Source of the DNA: Desulfolithobacter dissulfuricans
Lineage (GTDB): Bacteria; Desulfobacterota; Desulfobulbia; Desulfobulbales; Desulfobulbaceae
Length of the DNA: 64,000 bases
Assembly: GCF_025998535.1 (NCBI RefSeq)
Contig: NZ_AP024233.1
Span: 1,930,001-1,994,000 of the forward strand
Direction of reading: 5' to 3'
The notes under the pieces are model-generated. The model had not been told where the DNA came from. It was given only the letters and a program-made list of their open reading frames with translations, and did not search any database. Position numbers and translations under genes: made by a program. Position 1 is the first letter of the stretch. Each line of letters starts with the position of its first letter. Positions 23,878-33,842 of the stretch are shown piece by piece.

Positions 23878-26127
23878 CTACTCTTTCCTGCCCTCAAGGG
23901 CCTTTCGTACCGCCCTGGCCAGGTCTTGCACACCGATGGGTTTCATCAGCAGCTGGTTCACCCCGTTTTTCCCATCCCTGTAGGCGCTGAGTTTGTCACT
24001 GTAGCCCGTGCAGATGATGATCGGTATGTCGGGGCGGATCTTATGCAGCTCCTCAACCAGCTGTTCGCCGCTCATCCCCGGCATGGTCATATCGGTGATA
24101 ACCAGGTCAAAACCGTCTGGATCCTGACGGAGTTGATAGAGCGCTGCCCCGGGATCGGTGGTGGCCCAGACCGTGTACCCCAGCCGCTCAAGCATCTGCC
24201 TGCCCAGATCTGCGATCATGGGCTCATCATCGACAAAGAGGATTCGCTCTCTTCCGCCGGGAACCTGAGACAGCTCCCTGTGGGCCCGGTCAGCGCTCTC
24301 GGCACGAACCACCGGGAAATAGAGTTCGAACACGGTTCCCTTCCCCGGTTCGCTCTCGACCGAAATGACCCCGCCGCTGCCGGTAACGATTCCATGTACC
24401 GTGGCCAGTCCGAGACCGGTACCGCGATCCTCTTCCTTGGTGGTGAAATAGGGCTCAAAGATTCTATCCTGGATCTCCTCGGGTATACCGCAGCCGGTAT
24501 CGCCGACCCGCAGCACCAGATAGGGTCCCGGCCGCAGACCCGGATGGGAGGCGGCAAACTCCTCGTCCACCTCCACCGGCCGCAGACTGACCGACAGGAT
24601 GCCTCCGGTCCCGGCCATGGCGTGCTGGGCATTGGTGCAGAGATTCATGATCACCTGGTGGATCTCGGTGGGGTCAGCCAGTACACACTCCCGGCCCGAC
24701 CCGATCTGCTGTTCGATATGAATATCCGCCGGCAGGGCGGCCCGAATCAGTTTCAGGGCTTCCTTGATCACCAGCCGGATATCGAGGGGGGACTTCTCCT
24801 GCTTGGCCTGGCGACTGAACGAGAGTATCTGGCGGACCAGGTTCTTGGACCGGTTGGCCGCCAGCAGAACCTGATCCAGATACTCGGCAAGCTGGCTGTC
24901 CGGCGGAACAGCGGTCTTGCAGAGCTCGGTATAGCCCATGATCGGGGTGAGGATATTGTTGAAATCGTGGGCGATGCCGCCTGCCAGGGTACCGATGGCC
25001 TCCAACCGCTGAACCCGCTGGCGCACCTTCTCAAACTGCCGCTCTTCGGTCACTTCCCGGCGAACGGAAACAAAATGGGTAATCTCGCCATGTTCGTCAA
25101 AGACCGGTGAAATGGTGGCCTCCACCACATAAATGGACCCGTTCCGGTTGCGGTTGACGAGATCTCCCTTCCAGGTCCGGCCACTGTAGATGGTTTCGTG
25201 GAGAGATCGGTAAAAGGATTCGTCATGCCGACCACTGCGCAGGAAACGGGGTGTGTGGCCCATGGCCTCATCCCGACTGTAGCCGCTTATCTTCTCGAAC
25301 CCTGCATTGACAAAGATAATCTTTCGATCCCGGTCGGTGATGATGACACTCTCGGCGGCAAACTCCATGGCCTTGGACAGGAGGAACCGGTCCTGTTCGG
25401 TTTGCACCAGGGTGGTGATGTCGCGGCAGATGCCGCCCACTCTCTTCCTGCCATCGGCGAGCTGGACCGGAAAAAGGGTAACGTGACGATGGACGGGACC
25501 ATGATCGCCAGGCAGGCTGTATTCCAGGGTCCGGACCCGGTTCTGGGCCAGGCCCCTGGCACATTCCCGCCGCAGGGAACGGGCGATGTCGGCTGGAAAT
25601 ACATCCTCCAGTGGTCTCCCCATAAGATCATCACTGCCCGGGGAGCCAAGGTGGCTGAGACGATTGTTGGTGGCAATGAACTCGCCCTTCTCGCTGAGCA
25701 TGAAGATGTGGTCTTCCGACGACTCAACCAGGGCCCGGATCTCCTCGCTTTTTTCCGCCAGGGCCGCGGTCTGGTGCCGCAGGCGGAGAAAGACATTGAT
25801 CCGGCTGACCAGTTCGGCCTTGGACAGGGGCAGGCGCAGGCAGTCATCAACCACCCCGGAGTTGAGCCAGTCGGCCGCACTGCCACGGTGATCGAGGGCG
25901 ACGATAATCGGCAGGAAGACCGGATCTGCCTGTTTGAGCCCCAGGAGAAACGACCTCCCGCACCGGGTGGCGGACGGCGCATCGAGCAGAACCAGGTCAG
26001 GCCCTTCCAACACAGCCTCGTCCAACCTTATAACCCTGTGGTCAAAGGAGGTGAGATGATCGCGTACCAGCCGCTCATCGGCGGGCCGGGCAAAGGAGAT
26101 GGCTATCGTTCCCTGCAGCTGTGTCAC
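23878..26127 (-). CDS. hybrid histidine kinase with degenerate N-terminal receiver and C-terminal receiver
   Basis: 749 aa with a GTG start at 26127; an in-frame stop three codons earlier excludes longer forms. Residues 1-120 look like a receiver fold (DLVLLDAP, LPLSKAELVSRINVFLRL) lacking the usual N-terminal acidic pair, so probably a pseudo-receiver. Two PAS domains follow (about 130-250 and 255-375), then HisKA GGIAHDFNN with His387, the ATPase (MNLCTNAQHAM, DTGCGIP, GTGLGLATV), and a full receiver with Asp679 in VITDMTMPG. No membrane segment. It starts 9 bases after the KaiC-like gene stop, so the two form an operon, and a phosphorelay tied to the KaiC-like ATPase is likely. Confidence 0.92.
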   Translation of the reverse strand: MTQLQGTIAISFARPADERLVRDHLTSFDHRVIRLDEAVLEGPDLVLLDAPSATRCGRSFLLGLKQADPVFLPIIVALDHRGSAADWLNSGVVDDCLRLPLSKAELVSRINVFLRLRHQTAALAEKSEEIRALVESSEDHIFMLSEKGEFIATNNRLSHLGSPGSDDLMGRPLEDVFPADIARSLRRECARGLAQNRVRTLEYSLPGDHGPVHRHVTLFPVQLADGRKRVGGICRDITTLVQTEQDRFLLSKAMEFAAESVIITDRDRKIIFVNAGFEKISGYSRDEAMGHTPRFLRSGRHDESFYRSLHETIYSGRTWKGDLVNRNRNGSIYVVEATISPVFDEHGEITHFVSVRREVTEERQFEKVRQRVQRLEAIGTLAGGIAHDFNNILTPIMGYTELCKTAVPPDSQLAEYLDQVLLAANRSKNLVRQILSFSRQAKQEKSPLDIRLVIKEALKLIRAALPADIHIEQQIGSGRECVLADPTEIHQVIMNLCTNAQHAMAGTGGILSVSLRPVEVDEEFAASHPGLRPGPYLVLRVGDTGCGIPEEIQDRIFEPYFTTKEEDRGTGLGLATVHGIVTGSGGVISVESEPGKGTVFELYFPVVRAESADRAHRELSQVPGGRERILFVDDEPMIADLGRQMLERLGYTVWATTDPGAALYQLRQDPDGFDLVITDMTMPGMSGEQLVEELHKIRPDIPIIICTGYSDKLSAYRDGKNGVNQLLMKPIGVQDLARAVRKALEGRKE

Positions 26128-26136
26128 TGGTACCCA

Positions 26137-27612
26137 TTACAGCTCAGGTTTAGTGCCCAGATCCTCCACATGGGGTACTCCAGTGAGTAAGCCCCGCAGG
26201 CGGGTCAGTTTTTCGCCCACCAGGATCCCCTCTTCCGTGATCTTGAATTCCCGCAGGTCACTTTGAAAATTACCATGTCTCTTCTTCAGGCAGGCCACCA
26301 CCTTGATGATCTCACCGGAGTACTCGGCGTACCGGAGCATCAGGACGTTATCGGTCAGGTAACTGACTCCGTCTTCGGAGATGCGCAGATCACCCATGAT
26401 GTACTGCATCTCGTTGAGCAGAAAAAGGGAGGCCCGCTTGCGACGCAGATAATTGAGTATATTCTGAACATTGGCCGCCATGTTGCCGAATTCGTCCATG
26501 GCCAGTTGATAGCCGCGCAGGCTGTCGATGATAATGATCCGCCGGCCTTGTTCCTCCACGTCCCGGCGGATGATCTCCAGAAACTCATCGGGATAAAGTT
26601 CCAGCGGATTGACTTCGCAAAGAGCTACGGTTCCATCCTCCAGGCAGCCGTTGAGGGGAATACCGATCCCCTGGCACCGGTCCAGGATTGATTCAGTGCC
26701 CTCTTCAAAACAGTACATGATTCCCCGGGTTCCCCGGCGGGCGGCCTGGACCAGAAAATGGGTTGCCAGGGAAGATTTTCCTGTCCCGGATGGGCCGGTG
26801 AGCAGGGTGCAGGTGCCCATATGGAAGCCGCCCATGAGCAGCTCATCAAGTGACTCGATACCGGTTGAGAGCAGAGCACTATCGCCGCCGGGTCGTTTGA
26901 GGATTTCCACACAGTGGGGGTAGACGACGATACCTTCATCGGTGATACGCATGGGATGGCGGCCGGACAGATAGCTGCTGCCCCTGAACTTGGAAATCTC
27001 CAGGGTGCGGATCTCAACCACCCGCTCCTTGGAAATTTCACTGTGCAGCCACAGGATTCCGTCCACGGCCATGGCAATGGACTGCTCCCGCTCAAGTTCA
27101 CCGGGCTCGAAGAGCAGCAGGGAGAGGCACTGGCGTCGGGAAAGATGGTTGATCAGCTGCTGGACGTGCTTTCTGTACTGGTACTCGTCGGTGGAGAGGT
27201 AGCGCAGGTTGGTCACCGAGTCAATAACCAGCCGATCGGGCTCATACTCCTCGATGGCGGCGTGAATCTTCTTCCATATGGATTCCTCTTCCACCTCGCC
27301 GGGCGAAAACACCGAATACTCACCATTGGTTTTCGGTTCACCGTCGGACAGGGTCATATCCACCAGGTTGATGCCTTTGAGTTGCCAGCCAAAACTGGCG
27401 GCATCGCGACGGATGGTGGTAACCGATTCGGTAAGGGAAAGAAAGAGGCAGCGGCTTTTGCTCTGCTGGCACTGACGCAGAAACTGAAGGGAAAGGATAG
27501 TCTTGCCGGCCCCCGGGCCACCGACCAGAAGATAACTTGACGCCGGGATGAATCCTCCATGGAGAATCTTGTCAAGTCCGGTGACACCGGTGGGGATACG
27601 ACGTACAGTCAT
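26137..27612 (-). CDS. KaiC-like double-ATPase protein
   Basis: I chose the ATG at 27612 (MTVRRIPTGVTGLDKIL, 491 aa), which follows AGGAG at 8 bases; the open frame extends farther but with non-protein-like sequence. Two tandem RecA/KaiC domains: Walker A GGPGAGKT near residue 32 and TGPSGTGKS near residue 272, with Walker B-like IIIIDSLRGYQ in the second. Length is close to the usual KaiC size, but no kaiA or kaiB is adjacent, so a circadian role should not be assumed. Such proteins in non-cyanobacteria often work with PAS kinases; the next gene is one, 9 bases downstream. Confidence 0.9.
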   Translation of the reverse strand: MTVRRIPTGVTGLDKILHGGFIPASSYLLVGGPGAGKTILSLQFLRQCQQSKSRCLFLSLTESVTTIRRDAASFGWQLKGINLVDMTLSDGEPKTNGEYSVFSPGEVEEESIWKKIHAAIEEYEPDRLVIDSVTNLRYLSTDEYQYRKHVQQLINHLSRRQCLSLLLFEPGELEREQSIAMAVDGILWLHSEISKERVVEIRTLEISKFRGSSYLSGRHPMRITDEGIVVYPHCVEILKRPGGDSALLSTGIESLDELLMGGFHMGTCTLLTGPSGTGKSSLATHFLVQAARRGTRGIMYCFEEGTESILDRCQGIGIPLNGCLEDGTVALCEVNPLELYPDEFLEIIRRDVEEQGRRIIIIDSLRGYQLAMDEFGNMAANVQNILNYLRRKRASLFLLNEMQYIMGDLRISEDGVSYLTDNVLMLRYAEYSGEIIKVVACLKKRHGNFQSDLREFKITEEGILVGEKLTRLRGLLTGVPHVEDLGTKPEL

Positions 27613-27808
27613 GGTGGTTTCTCCTGGCACACTGATTTGTTCCTGAGAGCTCTGAAAAAATCCTTTGTCTGCATCCTGTTCCTGCAGGTCAAAACCCTGG
27701 TAGAACGAGTGGTTACCGGCGGCAACACGTGGTGTCATCAAGAGCTTAACAGGGCAGTTCCACTGCGATTTATCGTACCTTATTTTATATGGGACCGGGC
27801 AAGGATAG

Positions 27809-29017
27809 TCAAGTTGAGGGAGCTGATTTTTTCCCGGAAGGCGGCATTTCCTCTTCCCCCTCTTTATCCGTGGTGCGGATCTCGACCCCGGCCTCCCGCA
27901 GCAGCTGGACAGCGGTGCCCTCATGGAGCCGGGGGACAAGGATTTCATCCGGTTTGAGGGACAGCAGCCAGTTACCCACCAGCAACCCCTTCTTGCGCTC
28001 GGCATGGAGATGGGGATTTTCGACAAATTCCCTCTTCAGTACCCGGCCATTGCGGGTATCCACGGTTTCGACCAGGAACCAGGGCGCCCGGGTAAAATGC
28101 TCGCAGACGTCCCCTTCCGGCCGCTCAACCGGAGTGATGCGGCGGATAATATGATCGGGATGGTAATGGGGCCGGATCCGGGCCATGACCACCCGGGGGA
28201 AGCGGGCAGGAATCAGCTCCTCGAGCCGGTCGGCCACATGGTCGGCAATCTTGTGGGACGGGGTGTGCATGACCACATCCATGTCGAGGATAAAACGGCC
28301 CCCGGCGGTCCGGCTCAAACATTCTTTCACCCGGGTGATGCGGGGATGGCTTTCGACAAAGGCGATGATCTCCCGTTCCGTTTCCCGGTCAATGGAGGCA
28401 TCGAGCAGGTCCTTCAAGGCGGTAATCAGCAGAGAAGCACCGGCCCGAAAGACAAAGAGTGACACTACGGCTGCAGCCCAGCGGTCCACCTGGTAGCCAA
28501 ACCGGGTGGCAACCAGGCCGATGAGGACCACGGCCGTAGACAGGGCATCGGCCAGATAATCGCGGGCATCGGCCTGCAGGGCTGGAGAATCGAAGCGACG
28601 CCCGGCCCGCAGCTGATAGATACCAAAGCCAAGGGCAACCACCAGCGAAACAAAGGCCACGGGCAGGGCAATGGTGGTATCGGGCAGCCGTTCGGTGCCG
28701 AACAGGGCCTGGCGACCGATCTCATAGCCGGCCACAATCACGGCGATGGAGGTCACCAGCGTGGCAACTGTTTCCGCCTTGTACAGGCCGTAGGGAAAGG
28801 AGGGATGTTCACGGCTGGCGACCCAGAGTCCGAGCCAGGCGGCCATGGAGGCCAGGACGTCGGTGGCTGAATGGATGGCGTCCCCGATAAGCGCCGTTGA
28901 ACCGGCGGCAACCCCGGCAATACCCTTGCCTGTGGCCAGACAGAGATTGAGAACAATGGAGATCGCGGCGCGGCGGCGGGCGGATCTGAGATTGGCACGG
29001 GATATATCAGAACTCAT
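27809..29017 (-). CDS. cation diffusion facilitator with C-terminal NifX/NifB-like domain
   Basis: 402 aa. Residues 1-215 hold the six-helix CDF transporter with metal motifs GDAIHSATD near residue 45 and DARDYLADALST near residue 149. A cytoplasmic CDF dimer domain follows (about 215-295). An extra C-terminal domain (about 305-390) resembles the dinitrogenase FeMo-cofactor-binding fold (VETVDTRNGRVLKREFVENP and LLREAGVEI). CDF proteins export Zn, Fe, Co or Mn in exchange for H+. Position beside the Feo operon, in divergent orientation, hints at iron or manganese efflux. The specific metal cannot be read from sequence. Confidence 0.9.
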   Translation of the reverse strand: MSSDISRANLRSARRRAAISIVLNLCLATGKGIAGVAAGSTALIGDAIHSATDVLASMAAWLGLWVASREHPSFPYGLYKAETVATLVTSIAVIVAGYEIGRQALFGTERLPDTTIALPVAFVSLVVALGFGIYQLRAGRRFDSPALQADARDYLADALSTAVVLIGLVATRFGYQVDRWAAAVVSLFVFRAGASLLITALKDLLDASIDRETEREIIAFVESHPRITRVKECLSRTAGGRFILDMDVVMHTPSHKIADHVADRLEELIPARFPRVVMARIRPHYHPDHIIRRITPVERPEGDVCEHFTRAPWFLVETVDTRNGRVLKREFVENPHLHAERKKGLLVGNWLLSLKPDEILVPRLHEGTAVQLLREAGVEIRTTDKEGEEEMPPSGKKSAPST

Positions 29018-29115
29018 CGAGACCAGCGCTCTTGGACTGTGTGGAGGTTGCAGAGTATGCTACAGGAAAACATGGCCCAGACAATAATGCTCCAGGAAAA
29101 AATAACAAGCTGATA

Positions 29116-29134
29116 TTTGATAAAAATTATCAAA
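29116..29134. promoter_or_regulatory. Fur-like operator upstream of feo operon
   Basis: TTTGATAAAAATTATCAAA is a 19-bp perfect inverted repeat (TTTGATAA-AAA-TTATCAAA) located 77 bases before feoA and 98 bases before the CDF gene start. It has the length and AT-rich GATAA-core character of Fur boxes. A TTGACA at 29155-29160 may be the -35 of the feo promoter, though no good -10 follows. Confidence 0.6.
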
Positions 29135-29210
29135 AGTTATCCTTGCAAAATGTGTTGACAGTGCTCATTGTTTGGTGTACCTAAACTTACAAAAATCACC
29201 GGAGCGCAAT

Positions 29211-29537
29211 ATGAGCAAGAACAATCCGAACATGCTGTTTCGCTGTCTCAAGGGCAAGAGAAATAAATGTCGGATGAGACGTGGGTGTGCTGGGCCATCA
29301 CAGGCAGGCGTGATTGAGCCCCTCTCCCGGACCTGCTGCCGGGGAAAGGTTAAGGTATGCCGGATAACCGGCGACCGCAAGCTCTGTGCGAGGATGGCCT
29401 CTATGGGACTGCTGCCCGGCTCGGAACTTGAGTTGATCTGTCCCGGCCATGGCCATAACTGCATGGTGAAAATCGGTGGAGGAACCCTCAGCCTGGATAT
29501 GCCGCTGGCGGAAAACATCTATGTGACCCCAGTGTAG
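29211..29537 (+). CDS. feoA: FeoA ferrous iron transport protein with Cys-rich N-terminus
   Basis: I chose the ATG at 29211 (MSKNNPNMLFRCLKGKR, 108 aa) behind GGAG. Residues 1-45 contain several Cys and many basic residues; residues 46-108 are the FeoA SH3-like domain (GKVKVCRITGDRKLCARMASMGLLPGSELEL). FeoA supports FeoB, the GTP-dependent Fe2+ permease. The Cys-rich extension is unusual and may bind iron or a cluster. It is the first gene of feoA - small Cys-rich protein - feoB, downstream of a Fur-like site. Confidence 0.9.
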   Translation: MSKNNPNMLFRCLKGKRNKCRMRRGCAGPSQAGVIEPLSRTCCRGKVKVCRITGDRKLCARMASMGLLPGSELELICPGHGHNCMVKIGGGTLSLDMPLAENIYVTPV

Positions 29538-29616
29538 TTTTTTTCTCTCGTCTCTCTCTTTTTTTTGCCCTTGTTTTAGGGAGCCCTAATGCCTGATTAC
29601 ACCCATTGGTGAGCCT

Positions 29617-29805
29617 ATGCAGAACTCTATTGTCTTCATTATTGTAGTGGTCATTGCGCTGGGTTTTATTATCCGGCTTTACAGAAGGCTTGTCAGTAAA
29701 ACGGTTTCTGGCTGCGGCTGGGGCTGCAGCCACTGTTCTTCAGACTCCGGGAGCTGCAGCTTCAAGCCGCCGGAGCCCGATGACACCACAGAGGAAAAAC
29801 CGTAA
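29617..29805 (+). CDS. FeoB-associated Cys-rich membrane protein
   Basis: 62 aa. One hydrophobic helix (about residues 5-22) is followed by a basic stretch and the Cys motif [15 protein letters not shown]. It ends with an acidic, Pro-rich tail. This is the pattern of the small protein commonly found next to feoB in anaerobes. It probably sits in the inner membrane with FeoB. It ends two bases before the feoB start. Confidence 0.88.
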   Translation: MQNSIVFIIVVVIALGFIIRLYRRLVSKTVSGCGWGCSHCSSDSGSCSFKPPEPDDTTEEKP

Positions 29806-29807
29806 CC

Positions 29808-31976
29808 ATGCCTGAAATCAAAATCGCCCTGGCCGGCAATCCCAATGCCGGCAAAACCACCCTTTTCAATCACCTGACCGGGGCCCGCCAGCATGTGGGC
29901 AACTATCCCGGGGTTACGGTGGAAAAAAAAGAGGGCTTTTTCCAGCACAAAGGGCAGGAAATCCATGTTGTCGACCTGCCCGGCACCTATTCCCTGACCG
30001 CCTACTCGGTGGAAGAACTGGTGGCGCGGGATTTTCTGGTGGGGGAACGGCCTGATGTGGTGGTCGACGTGGTCGATGCCTCCAACCTGGAGCGCAATCT
30101 TTACCTCACGGTGCAGTTCCTGGAACTGGGCGTACCTCTGGTCCTGGCCCTGAACATGGTGGACGTGGCCCGGAGCCGCGGCATCACTATTGATACCGGG
30201 AAGCTGAGCCAGCTGCTGGGGGTGCCGGTTGTGCCCATCATCGCCCGTTCCGGTGAAGGGGTCGAACAGCTCATGGACACGGTTGTGGCGGTGGCAGCGG
30301 ACAATAAGGCCACTCTTTCCCCGGCCCTACTCCGCTACGGCCCTGACCTGGACCCGGTGATCACGAAAATGACCGCCATCATCGGGGAACACCAGCTTCT
30401 GACCGACCTCTATCCGCCCCGGTGGACAGCGCTCAAGATTCTTGAAGACGATGACCAGATCCTCGACAAGATCAGGAAGGCCTCCCCGCCCCTGGCCGAT
30501 GAGCTGCTCCAGCTCAGCCAGACCGTCACCGCCCATCTCCAGCAGACCCTGGACGTCTATCCCGAGGCGATCATTGCCGATCACCGGTATGGATTTATCA
30601 AATCCCTTCTCCGCCAGGGGGTGGTCACCCGCCAGTTCCGCACCGACCGGCTCTACGCCTCGGACCGGATAGACAAGGTGGTCACAAATCGGGTTCTGGG
30701 GCCGATAATCATGGCCCTGGTTCTTTTTGGCCTCTATACCTTCACCTTCAACTATTCTTCTGTCTTTGTCGACTGGCTGGCCGCTGGTTTCAGCTGGCTT
30801 GGTGATCTCGCCGATACCACCCTGCCGGACGGCCCGCTCAAATCCATGATCATCTCCGGCGCCATCGATGGTGTCGGCGGTGTACTTGGCTTTGTTCCGA
30901 TTATCATGTTCATGTTTTTCGGTATCGCGGTCCTGGAAGACTCGGGCTATCTTGCCAGGGTGGCCTTTATGATGGACCGGATATTTCATTTTTTCGGCCT
31001 GCACGGCTCCTCGGTCATGCCGTTTATCATTTCCGGCGGTATTGCAGGCGGCTGTGCTGTTCCCGGTGTGCTGGCAACCAGGACCCTGCGTTCGCCCAAG
31101 GAACGGATGGCAACCCTTCTGACGGTACCCTTCATGAACTGTGGCGCCAAGCTGCCGGTGCTCACGCTTCTGATCGGCGCGTTCTTTTCCCGGCACCAGG
31201 CCAGATACATGTTTCTTGCCACGGTTGCGGCATGGCTGGTGGCCCTGTTTGCGGCGAAATTCCTCCGCATGACCGTACTCAAAGGCGCCTCCACGCCCTT
31301 TGTCATGGAACTGCCGCCGTACCGGCTGCCAACCCTGCGGGGCCTCATGATCCATACCTGGGAACGGACCTGGGAATATATCAAAAAGGCGGGAACCGTC
31401 ATCCTCGGCATCTCCATTCTGCTCTGGGCCATGATGACCTACCCCGGCCTGCCCGAGGAAACACGGAGCGCCTTTGATCAGAAGCGTCAGGAACTCAGCC
31501 AGATTATGTCCGCGGAAGAGATGGACCGTGCCCTGCTGGCCATTGATCAGCAGCAGGCCGAGGCCGCCCTGCGCCACTCTCTAGCCGGCCGGATAGGCAC
31601 GGCGCTGGAATCGGTTTCCCGGGTGGCCGGCTTTGACTGGCGGACCAACATCGCGCTGGTGGGGGGTTTTGCCGCCAAGGAAGTCATCATCTCCACCCTG
31701 GGCACGGCCTATTCGCTTGGTGAAGTTGATCCCGAAGCATCGGGATCTCTCAAGGACCGGCTGATCGCCGATCCACACTGGAACCCGGTCACCGCCCTGG
31801 CCGTACTGGCCTTTATCATGTTCTATTCGCCCTGCTTTGTCACCATTGTTGCCATTGCCCGGGAGGCGGGTTCCTGGAAATGGGCTTTTTTCTCCATGGC
31901 TTTCAATACGGTCTTTGCCTTTATCCTGGCAGTGATTATCTATCAGACTGGGATGCTGCTTGGTTTTGGTGGGTGA
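29808..31976 (+). CDS. feoB: ferrous iron transporter FeoB
   Basis: 722 aa. The N-terminal GTPase has G1 [12 protein letters not shown] (residues 10-21), G3 DLPGTYSL near 52, and G4 NMVD near 116. A guanine-dissociation-inhibitor-like spacer lies at about 160-275. The C-terminal membrane part contains two Gate regions with Cys/Pro motifs ([12 protein letters not shown] and [11 protein letters not shown]) and about ten helices. Imports Fe2+ under anoxic conditions. It is the end of the feo operon and is followed by the response regulator gene after 36 bases. Confidence 0.97.
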   Translation: MPEIKIALAGNPNAGKTTLFNHLTGARQHVGNYPGVTVEKKEGFFQHKGQEIHVVDLPGTYSLTAYSVEELVARDFLVGERPDVVVDVVDASNLERNLYLTVQFLELGVPLVLALNMVDVARSRGITIDTGKLSQLLGVPVVPIIARSGEGVEQLMDTVVAVAADNKATLSPALLRYGPDLDPVITKMTAIIGEHQLLTDLYPPRWTALKILEDDDQILDKIRKASPPLADELLQLSQTVTAHLQQTLDVYPEAIIADHRYGFIKSLLRQGVVTRQFRTDRLYASDRIDKVVTNRVLGPIIMALVLFGLYTFTFNYSSVFVDWLAAGFSWLGDLADTTLPDGPLKSMIISGAIDGVGGVLGFVPIIMFMFFGIAVLEDSGYLARVAFMMDRIFHFFGLHGSSVMPFIISGGIAGGCAVPGVLATRTLRSPKERMATLLTVPFMNCGAKLPVLTLLIGAFFSRHQARYMFLATVAAWLVALFAAKFLRMTVLKGASTPFVMELPPYRLPTLRGLMIHTWERTWEYIKKAGTVILGISILLWAMMTYPGLPEETRSAFDQKRQELSQIMSAEEMDRALLAIDQQQAEAALRHSLAGRIGTALESVSRVAGFDWRTNIALVGGFAAKEVIISTLGTAYSLGEVDPEASGSLKDRLIADPHWNPVTALAVLAFIMFYSPCFVTIVAIAREAGSWKWAFFSMAFNTVFAFILAVIIYQTGMLLGFGG

Positions 31977-32012
31977 TAACACAACCCGCAAAGAACAAAG
32001 AATAAACAAAAA

Positions 32013-32690
32013 ATGCGGATTCTTGTCATAGAAGATGACCGGAAAATCGGCTCGTTCCTGCAGAAAGGGCTGCAGGAGGCGGGATACGCTGTTGATCTGG
32101 CATCAGATGGTGAGGAAGGGCTTGACGCCATGCAATCAGGCGTCTATGACGCTGCAGTTGTCGACCTCATGCTGCCAAAGCTCGACGGACTGACCCTGAT
32201 CGAGCGCATCCGCAATCAGGGAATCACCACGCCGGTGCTCATCCTCAGTGCCAAACGATCCGTGGATGACCGGATCAAGGGGCTGCAGCAGGGAGGCGAT
32301 GATTACATGGTCAAGCCGTTTTCCTTTGGCGAACTGCTGGCCCGTATCCAGGCCCTGATCCGGCGGGACAACCGGTCTGCCGAGACCCACAGCCTGAGTT
32401 TTGCAGATCTGCACATGAACCTGCTCACCAGGGAAGTTACCCGGGGAGGACAGGTAATCAACCTGCCGGCCCGGGAATTTGCCCTGCTCGAATACATGCT
32501 GCGCAACCAGGGCCGCATCCTTTCCAAGACAAGCATTCTGGAAAAGGTATACGATTACAGCTTTGACCCCCAGACCAACGTGGTCGACGTGCTGGTCTGC
32601 CGCCTGCGTAACAAAATCGACAAGGATTTTGACAGCAAACTGATCCACACCGTTCGCGGTATGGGCTATGTCCTCAAACAGGACAGCTGA
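32013..32690 (+). CDS. OmpR/CusR-family response regulator
   Basis: 225 aa. Receiver domain with acidic residues D9 and D10, phosphorylation site D51 (VVDLMLPKLDG) and conserved Lys in MVKPF near 104. A C-terminal winged-helix domain follows (about 130-220, NLPAREFALLEYMLRNQGRILS). It resembles CusR/CopR metal-responsive regulators. It starts 36 bases after feoB and lacks an adjacent histidine kinase. The kinase at 43307-44650 is of the matching CusS-like class and likewise lacks a regulator; they may be a separated pair. Confidence 0.92.
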   Translation: MRILVIEDDRKIGSFLQKGLQEAGYAVDLASDGEEGLDAMQSGVYDAAVVDLMLPKLDGLTLIERIRNQGITTPVLILSAKRSVDDRIKGLQQGGDDYMVKPFSFGELLARIQALIRRDNRSAETHSLSFADLHMNLLTREVTRGGQVINLPAREFALLEYMLRNQGRILSKTSILEKVYDYSFDPQTNVVDVLVCRLRNKIDKDFDSKLIHTVRGMGYVLKQDS

Positions 32691-32733
32691 TCTTTCCGGC
32701 CTGCCCCACTGTAACCAAACGGCTCCAGTGGAC

Positions 32734-33285
32734 TCACGACAGTAAAGAATGCTGGTTACGGAATCGCAAGTATGTAACCAGTTCAAAGCCAATCACGCTG
32801 CCAAGCGTTCCTCCTGCAAACCATGGCAACGCGCGAGTCCACTTAATATCAGCCCCCAGCAGATAGAACAACATCACTGCAAACAGGGCTGCAGTGGGAA
32901 AGTAAACAAGCACTGACCGCTCTATGGCTTTCATCTCAACCTTTCTGAGGAAAAAAGGCGCAATCACAGCCCCGCCACTTAAAAAAATCATTCCGCAAAC
33001 AAGCATGAAGCCAACACCTTCTGAGTGTTGCACCAGGTCAGCCAGGTGGTCATGCTTTGTGAATCCTACCTCGAACTGGGGACAGAAAAACAGGGTAAGA
33101 GTCGCGCAGACAGCCTGTATCCCGCCAAGTTTGGCGAAAATTTTCCAAAGGGCGGGGCGCAGATCATCACCGATGGTGGCCCTGAGCTTTTCTGTCAAAA
33201 TCGCCGGAGGAGTGACGGGGTCAGAATCGACAAACTCAAGAAATTCCTTTTCCCAGTCACTATATTCTTCTTTCCTGTCTCTCAT
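32734..33285 (-). CDS. membrane protein coupled to ECF sigma factor, candidate anti-sigma
   Basis: 183 aa. A cytoplasmic N-terminus of about 50 residues (acidic, WEKEFLEFVDSDP) is followed by four hydrophobic segments between residues 53 and 172. Its ATG overlaps the stop of the upstream ECF sigma gene (ATGA), the usual arrangement for an anti-sigma factor. No zinc motif (HxxxCxxC) of the common ZAS type is seen, so if it is an anti-sigma factor it is of a less common type. It is convergent with the response regulator. Confidence 0.6.
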   Translation of the reverse strand: MRDRKEEYSDWEKEFLEFVDSDPVTPPAILTEKLRATIGDDLRPALWKIFAKLGGIQAVCATLTLFFCPQFEVGFTKHDHLADLVQHSEGVGFMLVCGMIFLSGGAVIAPFFLRKVEMKAIERSVLVYFPTAALFAVMLFYLLGADIKWTRALPWFAGGTLGSVIGFELVTYLRFRNQHSLLS

Positions 33286-33842
33286 GTCACATCCTCGGGC
33301 TTGATAATTTTTCTCAACTTTTTCAAAGCCCTGCTCACAAGTTGACGGGCATTGGAGGAAGTGGTCCCCAATGTTTTTGCAATGTCCTCAAAGGAAAAAT
33401 CTTCACCATAGCGCAGCTCAATGGCATGGCGCTGCTTTTTGCTGAGGTCCACGTTTTCGGGCAATAATCCGTCCAGGTTATGCTTATCCTCAACCTGGAG
33501 GGCCGTCGGGGTCACCTCCAGCTCATCCAGGGACACATCATGGTATTGTTTTTCCTTTTTCCTGTAGTGATCAATCAAACTGTTCCGCAGCACCGCATAT
33601 AACCACGGCTCAAAAGGAAATTCACTTTTGTACCGTGACCGGGAATGGTGCAGCCTGAGAAATACATCCTGAAAGACTTCATCAATCTCGGCCCGATTTC
33701 TCAGTCTTTTGTGTAAATAGCCATACACCAGGGATTTATACCTGTCATAGAGGCAATTAAACGCCTCCATATCTCCCCCCTGATACAGAACCATGAGCTC
33801 TGATCCACCCATGGAGGTGTATGACTTTTTATTTTCATTCAT
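33282..33842 (-). CDS. ECF-family RNA polymerase sigma factor
   Basis: 186 aa with sigma region 2 (about residues 22-90: AFNCLYDRYKSLVYGYLHKRL and FPFEPWLYAVLRNSLIDHYRK) and region 4 (about 130-180: KKQRHAIELRYGEDFSFEDIAKTLGTTSSNARQLVSRALKKL). Directs transcription of a stress or surface regulon. It forms a two-gene unit with the overlapping membrane protein. The ATG at 33842 is preceded by no strong ribosome-binding site. The target genes cannot be read; the secreted DUF6448-like gene divergent at 34364 is a candidate by position. Confidence 0.93.
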   Translation of the reverse strand: MNENKKSYTSMGGSELMVLYQGGDMEAFNCLYDRYKSLVYGYLHKRLRNRAEIDEVFQDVFLRLHHSRSRYKSEFPFEPWLYAVLRNSLIDHYRKKEKQYHDVSLDELEVTPTALQVEDKHNLDGLLPENVDLSKKQRHAIELRYGEDFSFEDIAKTLGTTSSNARQLVSRALKKLRKIIKPEDVT

